Positions 7,606-13,177 of a DNA stretch of 13,177 bases are shown piece after piece. Source of the DNA: Planctomycetota bacterium (GTDB lineage Bacteria > Planctomycetota > Planctomycetia > Planctomycetales > Planctomycetaceae); NCBI GenBank assembly GCA_027622115.1, contig JAQBZS010000084.1, forward strand, positions 1 through 13,177, written 5' to 3'. Each line of letters begins with the position of its first letter. The first letter of the stretch is position 1. Made by a program: the position numbers and the translations under genes. The notes beneath the pieces are model-generated. The model made no database searches. It was not told where the DNA came from and worked only from the letters and a program-made list of their open reading frames with translations.

Positions 7606-8334
7606 TCAGTCGTCCGAGTTGTCGTGGGTGGCTTGTTTGGACAGCAGTTTTCTGAGTCGAGCCAGCTCAGCCTCTGCTTCATCTGCGCGTGTGGCCTCCG
7701 CCTCCGCGCGTTGAGTTTGCTGCTGTTGAATTTCTTCACGAGTGGGAACCAAAGATCCGTCCTCGAAGTAGAATCGCAGCCACGTGGTGTCGTAACGCAC
7801 GTGACTGCCGTGCCACTGTCCGACCCAGACCCCAAGTTGTTCACTCCACAGCCAACCGCGTTCATCCGGCTTCATGGCGATATACTCGCCGGCAACCAAT
7901 TGCCAGCCTTTGAACGTCAACTTGAGCGGATCGAAATAGTAATACTCGGGTGTCTCGAACACTTGCTCGTAAATGGCTTTGTTGGTCTCTTCGTCTTTCT
8001 TGCGTGTCGTTTTCGACAGCATCTCGAAGATGACATCCGGGTAGCGGTCGTTCTGTTCCCACACCTTCCACTTTTCCCAGGTCGGGTCAAACGGGATGTT
8101 CTTGATGTAGAAGCAATCCGGCCCGACGTTCTTCCGAGGGTTCATGGGATCGTAATAGATGAAGTTGTTACCACCCACGATGTAGTCGCCGATCCCGAAG
8201 ACGTCATTGGCGACGCGTATGGACTCGGTGAGCAAGTTCATCTGCAAGAGGTGTTTGTTAGTCTCCATCGGCATCCCGTCTGAACCCGGAAACATGTGAT
8301 CGGGTAGGGCGTGGCGGGTTGTCTGGGTGGACAT
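7606..8334 (-). CDS. Uma2/DUF820 family protein (PD-(D/E)XK nuclease fold)
   Basis: The protein is 242 aa. It has the family layout: an N-terminal METNKH helix region (23-28), GPD (71-73), YPDVIFEMLSKTTRKKD (98-114) with the conserved glutamate E104, then KAIYEQVFETPEYYYFDP (119-136). The last ~40 residues (199-232) are a Gln/Glu/Ala-rich coiled coil, as often seen in this family. Uma2 proteins share the restriction-endonuclease fold and are abundant in cyanobacteria and planctomycetes; their substrates are mostly unknown. The frame is open up to 8511, but I chose the ATG at 8332-8334 because the upstream residues are not family-like. A TAGAAT hexamer on the minus strand (8387-8392) could be a -10 box, without a clear -35. 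Family assignment is fairly firm; nuclease activity is inferred. Confidence 0.85.
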   Translation of the reverse strand: MSTQTTRHALPDHMFPGSDGMPMETNKHLLQMNLLTESIRVANDVFGIGDYIVGGNNFIYYDPMNPRKNVGPDCFYIKNIPFDPTWEKWKVWEQNDRYPDVIFEMLSKTTRKKDEETNKAIYEQVFETPEYYYFDPLKLTFKGWQLVAGEYIAMKPDERGWLWSEQLGVWVGQWHGSHVRYDTTWLRFYFEDGSLVPTREEIQQQQTQRAEAEATRADEAEAELARLRKLLSKQATHDNSDD

Positions 8335-8476
8335 GAAAAAGTTCCCGAGAAATCGAGCAAGGGCGCAAGGTCCGGAACGTGTAGGGATTCTACCGCAATC
8401 GAGCGAGTCTGAGTATCTCGACCGGGTGGCACTGACGAATCCGTCTGCATGTGTGCCTCTGGATCTGCGAGAGCCT

Positions 8477-8640
8477 TCAAGCATGCTCAACCTGAATGCC
8501 TGAAGTGTCAAACCAAAGTGGATCAGGCTTCGTGATTTGCGGGAGATCAGGATCGATTGTTCCAGTCAAATCAAACCTGGCACTTGACCATTTCCATTGA
8601 TCAATCTTGTCACAGAGCTGCCGTTTGATCGGATCCGGAA
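8477..8640 (-). pseudogene. C-terminal remnant of a REP-associated tyrosine transposase (RAYT, Y1 family)
   Basis: The minus-strand frame contains DPIKRQLCDKIDQWKWSSAR followed by FDLTG, then DPDLPQITKPDPLWF, ending at TGA 8477-8479. The NPVKRGL...W.WSSAR..L.G...DPDLP pattern is the typical C-terminal end of RAYT (TnpA-REP) transposases. The N-terminal part with the HUH motif and catalytic tyrosine is absent: the frame upstream of about 8640 no longer looks like the family, and other frames to 8761 are broken by stops. It lies between two intact minus-strand genes. Recognition is from remembered family sequence, without alignment. Confidence 0.62.
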
Positions 8641-8761
8641 GGACGAGTACAGCACCAAGAATGGTATGCCCTTTCATCTCAGATTTCGCATTGAGTCAAG
8701 AAGATCGAGTAGTGTCCTGTCGATGCTACCTAGCAAACTTTCCGTCTTTGGTATGGCTACG

Positions 8762-9850
8762 CTATTGGCACTCAGAGACGATTTGTCCCTTTTCACTCCG
8801 ATAGTGTTGCGGGATTTCTCCGAGATTCCGCATGGCGATCAACTCGGCCACGATGCTGATCGCGATCTCGGGCACCGTTTGCGATCCAATGTCGAATCCC
8901 AATGGTGCGTGGACTCGGGCAAGTGCCTCGCTGGAGATGCCTTCGCTGATCAAGTCGTCCAGGATCAACTTGATTTTCCGCTTGCTGCCGATCATGCCCA
9001 CATAACGGGCCGGAGTTTCGGCGAGGTGGTACAGGGCTTCCTCGTCGTGGTTGTGCCCGCGAGTCACGATGATGCAGAACGTGTTGGCATCAATGTCGAT
9101 GCCGCTGAGCGACGTATCGATTGGCCCGCAGACCAGTCGTTTCGCGAAGGGAAACCGCTCGGAGTTGCAGTATTCCTCGCGGTCGTCGACCACCCATACA
9201 TCGAAATCCACGTTCGCGGCCATTTCGGCAACTTTCTGGCCCACGTGTCCGCCGCCGACGATCAACAGCCGGCAGCGTTCCAAGTGCGGTAAGTACGACA
9301 CGCCGTTCTCGACGTAAGGCCGCGGCCGTTTGACCAGTGGACGCAGGCCCGTCGCTAAGCCGTCCGGCACGTCGCCCGAACCGCGAGACGCCAGCACATT
9401 CCCGTCCACGTCGAGCAGATATCGATCCGCGGCTTTTCCGGAACCGCATTTCTCCGTGTCGATGACGATGGCCTCGGTACAGCCGATTCCATTGGCGAGT
9501 GCTTCCGACATCAAGTCAAAGTACGACACATCGTCGCCGGGAATCACGGGGTCCACGAGCATCTTCATGCGACCACCGCATATCAGCCCGTCGTCCCAGC
9601 CGTAATCGTTATCGAGTTGGAACGTAAGGATTTCGGTCTGACGCTGTTCGGTGAGCAGGAGGGCTCGCCGTTTGACTTCGGCTTCGACACAACCGCCGCC
9701 CAAGGTGCCGGTCTGCGAGCCGTCTGGATAGACGAGCATCGTCGCGCCCGCTTTCTGCGGGGTTGAGCCTCGCGTTTCGACCAGCGCGGTGTAGGCCACG
9801 GGCTGTTGTTGTTTCAGCGACCGTGCCAAATCGTTCAGGATGTTTCTCAT
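8762..9850 (-). CDS. XdhC/CoxI family protein (molybdenum hydroxylase maturation factor)
   Basis: The protein is 362 aa and looks complete for the family. The N-terminal XdhC_CoxI domain shows GSTPQKAGA (28-36), GGGCVEAEV (51-59) and CGGRMKMLVDP (91-101). The C-terminal XdhC_C domain has a Rossmann nucleotide loop IVGGGHVG (197-204), TRGHNHDEEAL (263-273), YVGMIGSKRK (283-292) and the ending motif TVPEIAISIVAELIA (325-339). Family members bind the molybdenum cofactor and help its sulfuration and insertion into xanthine dehydrogenase-type enzymes. No xdhA/xdhB, cox or MoCo gene is in the window, so the client enzyme is encoded elsewhere or unknown. It begins 51 bp after the PfpI gene on the same strand and is probably co-transcribed. 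The ATG at 9848-9850 gives the expected N-terminus. Confidence 0.92.
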   Translation of the reverse strand: MRNILNDLARSLKQQQPVAYTALVETRGSTPQKAGATMLVYPDGSQTGTLGGGCVEAEVKRRALLLTEQRQTEILTFQLDNDYGWDDGLICGGRMKMLVDPVIPGDDVSYFDLMSEALANGIGCTEAIVIDTEKCGSGKAADRYLLDVDGNVLASRGSGDVPDGLATGLRPLVKRPRPYVENGVSYLPHLERCRLLIVGGGHVGQKVAEMAANVDFDVWVVDDREEYCNSERFPFAKRLVCGPIDTSLSGIDIDANTFCIIVTRGHNHDEEALYHLAETPARYVGMIGSKRKIKLILDDLISEGISSEALARVHAPLGFDIGSQTVPEIAISIVAELIAMRNLGEIPQHYRSEKGQIVSECQ

Positions 9851-9901
9851 GATGTCCGTCGGTTCGGTGGTGGGAATCGGGTGTCGATCGGGATTGCAAG
9901 T

Positions 9902-10435
9902 TCAACGGCAGTAGAACTCCAGGATGGCTCGACAGAAATCCGGCAGATCGTCGGGCTTGCGGCTGGAAATGAAGTGTCGATCCACGACGACCGAGGCGTC
10001 TTCCCACACGGCACCGGCATTGATGAGGTCGTCCTTGATGCCCGGCGATCCGGTGACGCGAACGCCTTGATAAACATTGGCCGAGATCGGAATCCAGCCC
10101 CCATGACAGATGGCGGCCACGAGCAGTCCGTTTTCGGCGAAGTGTCGCGTCAGCGCCAGCACTTTCGGATCCCGTCGAAGTTTGTCCGGCATCCATCCGC
10201 CGGGCACAACGAGCCCGTCAAACTCAGCCCCGTCAACATCCGCAATCGCCGCATCGGCCACGCACGGGTAGCCATTCTTGCCGACGATCGTCTGCCCTGC
10301 CTTCGGTCCGGCCAATGTCACTTGGGCTCCGGCTTCTTGCAGTCGCAGTTTGGGATACCACAATTCCAAGTCTTCGTAGGCATCACCGGCGAAAACCAGA
10401 ATACGCTTTCCGTCGAGGGGCATTTGTTTCGTCAT
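9902..10435 (-). CDS. DJ-1/PfpI family protein (type 1 glutamine amidotransferase-like)
   Basis: The protein is 177 aa, close to the usual family size. The nucleophile elbow AICHGGW places the conserved Cys at 110 followed by His111; Glu21 in the DAYEDLEL segment fits the conserved glutamate, and VPGGW (77-81) is the oxyanion-side loop. Members include the PfpI peptidase, YhbO/YajL-type deglycases or glyoxalases, and stress proteins, so the exact reaction cannot be read from sequence. It is the first gene of a likely two-gene operon with the XdhC gene downstream. The ATG at 10433-10435 was chosen; Met5 is an alternative. No signal peptide is visible, so it is probably cytosolic. Confidence 0.92.
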   Translation of the reverse strand: MTKQMPLDGKRILVFAGDAYEDLELWYPKLRLQEAGAQVTLAGPKAGQTIVGKNGYPCVADAAIADVDGAEFDGLVVPGGWMPDKLRRDPKVLALTRHFAENGLLVAAICHGGWIPISANVYQGVRVTGSPGIKDDLINAGAVWEDASVVVDRHFISSRKPDDLPDFCRAILEFYCR

Positions 10436-10866
10436 CGTTGATCAATCTGCTGGTGAAGAATCAAAACCGTTCCGGGCGGGATCGTATCAAAAATCGCGAG
10501 AAACTCCCCCCGAGACATTCACTCCCGCCTGCTTTCGAGACTCCCGCAGTCGCGTCGCACCACTCCGGCAGTCATCGAGATCGCGGAGGCGGCTCGCGAA
10601 TATCGAATGCGCGGACCGCCACGCCACCCTTAAAATGACCACCCTCTTTCTTCCAGCGCGCCCATGAGCCGAAACACGGTGCCGGAGATGAACGGTTGAC
10701 GTTGCTGAAGTTCGACGCCGGCTCGCATCAAGAAAGCCGTAAGCCTGACCCCGAAGTCCTCAATTCGCGTGTTTATTGAGAGGAGTTCAGTTCGCCCACG
10801 TCTTCGGAAAACGGGAAACGTTCCGTCGTCACCCTTTTGAATTTCGGGCGGTGTCGCTGATTCGGC
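10436..10866. other. Intergenic region between divergent gene blocks
   Basis: This 431-bp stretch separates the minus-strand PfpI-XdhC pair from the plus-strand MoxR block and must contain promoters for one or both. I see no convincing sigma-70-like pair. It contains a REP-like 15-mer (10738-10752) and a 32-codon minus-strand ATG frame (10630-10728) with protein-like composition but no ribosome site or family match. No RNA gene or strong terminator was recognised. Confidence 0.5.
10738..10752. repeat. Second copy of the GTAAGCC-GACCCC motif
   Basis: CGTAAGCCTGACCCC here differs at one base from CGTAAGCCAGACCCC in the right arm of the inverted repeat (104-118). No matching second arm is obvious nearby, so it would be a solitary or decayed REP-like unit. 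A 15-mer with 14 matches in 13 kb is unlikely by chance. Confidence 0.5.
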
Positions 10867-11166
10867 GTGCCGTCGAAAAACGCGCGAGTCGAGATTGACG
10901 GCAAGACTTGGAACGTGCTGATTGACGATCTCCGAGTCCCCGTGGGATTGTTGCTTCAGCCGGGACGCGATCCGTGTTTGGCCATCGACGGCGAATGCGG
11001 TTGGGTGTGGTCCTTTGGGCGGATCCACGAAAACTGCTCGGTGGACATTCGCACGGATGCGGCTGTATTGCTTCGGAAAGCCGTCGACCGCACCAACGCA
11101 TCAATCAATTCCGATGGTTGGACAATGCTCACCCAAGTCGAGATGCTTCGCCAAATTCATGACTGA
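10867..11166 (+). CDS. Possible hypothetical protein (99 aa, GTG start)
   Basis: An open frame of 99 codons ends 61 bp before the MoxR gene on the same strand. A stop at 10858-10860 closes the frame upstream, so GTG 10867 is the earliest start and no in-frame ATG exists near it; no clear ribosome site is seen. The protein begins near VEIDGKTWNVLIDD, has a Trp/Cys-containing middle (CLAIDGECGWVWSFGRI) and a mixed helical C-terminus; no family is recognised. It could be a small gene co-transcribed with moxR, or the 3' part of a decayed gene. Composition looks coding and overlapping frames look worse, but support is modest. Confidence 0.45.
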   Translation: MPSKNARVEIDGKTWNVLIDDLRVPVGLLLQPGRDPCLAIDGECGWVWSFGRIHENCSVDIRTDAAVLLRKAVDRTNASINSDGWTMLTQVEMLRQIHD

Positions 11167-11227
11167 CGCGGACTATCCGCCGATGAAATACACCACGGTG
11201 TCGCCAGCAACCTGAGGATGACCAACC

Positions 11228-12259
11228 ATGAGTGAAGAGAACGTTTCGCAAGACGATGTCCAGGCCGTTCAAAAATGCGAAGCCGCCTACCACAAGATTC
11301 GCGAAGAACTCTCGAAAGTGATCGTGGGTCAGTCGGACGTCATTGAGCAAGTTTTGACGGTGGTGTTTGCTCGCGGACACGCTCTGTTGGAAGGCGTGCC
11401 GGGGCTGGCGAAGACTTTGCTGATCAGTTCGCTGGCGGATTCGATCGATCTCACCTTCAAGCGAATCCAGTTCACGCCGGACTTGATGCCAAGCGACGTC
11501 ACCGGCACCGAAATCATCCAGGAAAACCTGGAAACGGGGGCTCGAGACTACAAGTTTCTCGCGGGGCCGATTTTTGCGAATCTGTTGCTGGCGGCTGAAA
11601 TCAACCGTACGCCGCCGAAGACACAGGCCGCCATGTTGGAATCCATGCAGGAGCGGCAAGTCAGTGCGGGCGGCAGCGTCCACAAGTTGCCGGATCCCTT
11701 CTTCGTGTTGGCCACACAGAACCCGCTCGAACAAGAAGGCACGTATCCGCTGCCGGAAGCACAACTCGACCGCTTCTTGCTGTACATCAAAGTGGATTAT
11801 CCGAGCGGTGCCGAGGAATGGGACATCGCGCGGCGTGTGACCACCGGCCAGATGGGCAAGATCTCACCAGCACTCAACGGCGAGGAAATCATTGGCTACC
11901 AAAAACTGGTTCAGCGAGTTCCCGTCAGCGATCAGGTACTCGGCTATGCCTGGGCGTTGGTGCGAGCGTCTCGCCCGCAGACGCCGGAAGCACCCGAGTG
12001 CATCAATAAGTGGGCCAGTTGGGGCGCGGGGCCGCGTGGCGTGTTGACACTTGTGACTTGCGCCAAGGCCCGAGCGATTCTTTACGGTCGTTACCACGCC
12101 ACGGTCGGCGACGTGCAAGCCATCGCCAAACCGGCTTTGCGGCACCGGATTGCCAACAATTACGCGGCGCAGGCAGCGGGTATCGACAGCGAAAAGTTGA
12201 TCGAAATGCTCATGGAAGAAGTGCCCGCTAGTCAAAAGTACGAGCGTCCGGCTGCCTGA
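11228..12259 (+). CDS. MoxR family AAA+ ATPase
   Basis: The protein is 343 aa, typical of the family. The AAA_3 domain shows Walker A GVPGLAKT (56-63), a Walker B-region LLLAAEINR (119-127), sensor 1 LATQNP (161-166), and EAQLDRF with Arg182 in the arginine-finger region; the C-terminal lid follows. MoxR ATPases act as chaperone-like factors that help metal insertion or activation of partner complexes, usually with vWA-domain proteins. The DUF58/vWA gene starts 64 bp downstream, matching the classic order. The ATG at 11228 is preceded by GAGGATG at a usable distance. Its substrate cannot be inferred here. Confidence 0.96.
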   Translation: MSEENVSQDDVQAVQKCEAAYHKIREELSKVIVGQSDVIEQVLTVVFARGHALLEGVPGLAKTLLISSLADSIDLTFKRIQFTPDLMPSDVTGTEIIQENLETGARDYKFLAGPIFANLLLAAEINRTPPKTQAAMLESMQERQVSAGGSVHKLPDPFFVLATQNPLEQEGTYPLPEAQLDRFLLYIKVDYPSGAEEWDIARRVTTGQMGKISPALNGEEIIGYQKLVQRVPVSDQVLGYAWALVRASRPQTPEAPECINKWASWGAGPRGVLTLVTCAKARAILYGRYHATVGDVQAIAKPALRHRIANNYAAQAAGIDSEKLIEMLMEEVPASQKYERPAA

Positions 12260-12323
12260 TTCGCCGTGCCGTGAATTGCATGGCTTTGATGTTCAATTTC
12301 AGGCCGATTGATCGGAGAACCAC

Positions 12324-13177
12324 GTGGCCGACAGCGTACTTTCCCGCTATCTGAATCCGGAGGTCTTAAGCCGTGTCGCGGAACGACCGCTTGAGCCCCG
12401 GGGCTTGGTGATCGGAAGTTTGGCCGGGGCGCACAAGTCGCCGCTATCCGGCTTCGCGGTGGAATTTGCGTCGCATCGTGAATACGTCGCGGGCGATGAC
12501 CCCAAGCACATCGATTGGCGGTTGTACTTCACGCGAGACAAGTACTTCATCAAGCAGTACGAGATGGAAACCAACTTGGTGTGCCATCTGATCCTGGATG
12601 TCAGCGCGTCGATGCGTTACGGCGACGGAGCCGAGCAGAAGCTGCTGTTCGCAGCACAAATGGCATCGACGATGGGTTATTCGGTCATCAAACAGAACGA
12701 CAAGGTTTCGCTCGGCACGTTTGATGAAAAGGTTCGCGGTTTCGTTCCGCCGAGCAATTCGATGGCGCAGGTGATTCGCATGACCGAACACCTCGACAGT
12801 CTCGAACCCATCGAAAAAACCAACATGAGCGATTGTCTGGACGAACTGGCCGGTCGGATGCGACGCCGCGAGATCGTGATGATCTTCAGCGACTTCCTCA
12901 CTGACTTGGACGACCTGGAAGATGCGCTGCAGCGGATGCGCTACAGCCGCCACGATGTGGTGCTGTTCCACGTGTTGCATCACCACGAATTGACGTTCGA
13001 CTTCGAGGGCATGATTAAGTTCAAGGGTCTGGAGGTCGAAGACGAGTTCCTGACGCAGACGGAAGACATCCGCACGGGTTATCTGCGAGCGCTCGGCAAC
13101 TTCAACGAGCAGTTCGACGAGATCTGTCAGCGAAATCGCATCGAACGCGTGGAAGTCGACACCAGCCGGAACATGGC
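12324..13177 (+). CDS. DUF58 domain protein with vWA fold (3' end cut by window)
   Basis: The visible part is 284 residues. The start is GTG 12324: a TGA at 12309-12311 closes the frame upstream, no ATG precedes the conserved region, and GGAGA lies a few bases before. The DUF58 hallmark runs from about 51 to 84 (HREYVAGDDPKHIDWRLYF, then a Glu-containing MET). The vWA metal site is seen as DVSAS (92-96) with the acidic IFSDF (187-191). Such proteins are usually about 290-300 aa, so only a few residues lie beyond the window. Together with MoxR it forms the common MoxR-DUF58 module; further vWA or transglutaminase genes often follow in planctomycetes, which cannot be checked here. Confidence 0.94.
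   Translation, partial: MADSVLSRYLNPEVLSRVAERPLEPRGLVIGSLAGAHKSPLSGFAVEFASHREYVAGDDPKHIDWRLYFTRDKYFIKQYEMETNLVCHLILDVSASMRYGDGAEQKLLFAAQMASTMGYSVIKQNDKVSLGTFDEKVRGFVPPSNSMAQVIRMTEHLDSLEPIEKTNMSDCLDELAGRMRRREIVMIFSDFLTDLDDLEDALQRMRYSRHDVVLFHVLHHHELTFDFEGMIKFKGLEVEDEFLTQTEDIRTGYLRALGNFNEQFDEICQRNRIERVEVDTSRNM

Noticed and set aside
8335..8511. 59-residue upstream extension of the Uma2 frame
   Set aside because: Arg/Ser-rich, unlike the family, and a good ATG exists at 8332-8334.
10630..10728. 32-codon minus-strand ATG frame ending in ALEERGWSF
   Set aside because: Composition is protein-like, but there is no ribosome site and no family match, and its upstream frame runs into the REP-like motif.
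1..13177. CRISPR array, tRNA or rRNA genes
   Set aside because: No regularly spaced direct repeats with unique spacers, and no cloverleaf or rRNA-like segment was recognised by eye; the only tandem repeat is the coding 18-bp array.

Overview
The window most likely comes from a member of the Planctomycetota. The main clues are a very large PknB-type Ser/Thr kinase with the N-terminal lead-in common in that phylum, genes mostly without clear Shine-Dalgarno sites, a moderately high G+C content, and a MoxR-DUF58 pair. This placement is inferred from gene content and style; no rRNA or other marker gene is present. The genus cannot be read from the window.

Layout. (1) Positions 1-197 hold a long, nearly perfect inverted repeat (23-119). 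(2) On the minus strand, 198-3761 encodes a 1187-residue protein kinase joined to an Hsp70/DnaK-like chaperone, ending in a proline/lysine-rich tail with 13 tandem hexapeptides. (3) Divergent from it, 3832-7044 encodes an SMC/Rad50/RecF-like coiled-coil ATPase with a ~300-residue N-terminal extension that I do not recognise. (4) Positions 7045-7605 are gene-poor. They hold one possible 37-codon ORF with a good ribosome binding site, a small palindrome, and a protein-like open frame that continues past the stop of the next gene. (5) A minus-strand block follows: a Uma2/DUF820 PD-(D/E)XK nuclease-fold protein (7606-8334), a C-terminal remnant of a REP-associated tyrosine transposase (8477-8640), and a two-gene cluster of PfpI/DJ-1 (9902-10435) and an XdhC-family protein (8762-9850). 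(6) Positions 10436-10866 are largely non-coding and carry a second copy of the GTAAGCC-GACCCC motif. (7) On the plus strand come a possible 99-residue hypothetical protein with a GTG start, a MoxR AAA+ ATPase (11228-12259), and a DUF58/vWA protein (12324 to the window end, truncated).

How the genes may work together. MoxR and DUF58 form a widespread chaperone-like pair. PfpI and XdhC are 51 bp apart and probably co-transcribed. The kinase-Hsp70 fusion and the SMC-like ATPase start 70 bp apart on opposite strands, so they probably share a regulatory region. This divergent pair is the best candidate here for an undescribed functional unit, although the functional link is inference. The inverted repeat, the shorter motif copy and the transposase remnant together suggest past REP/RAYT activity.
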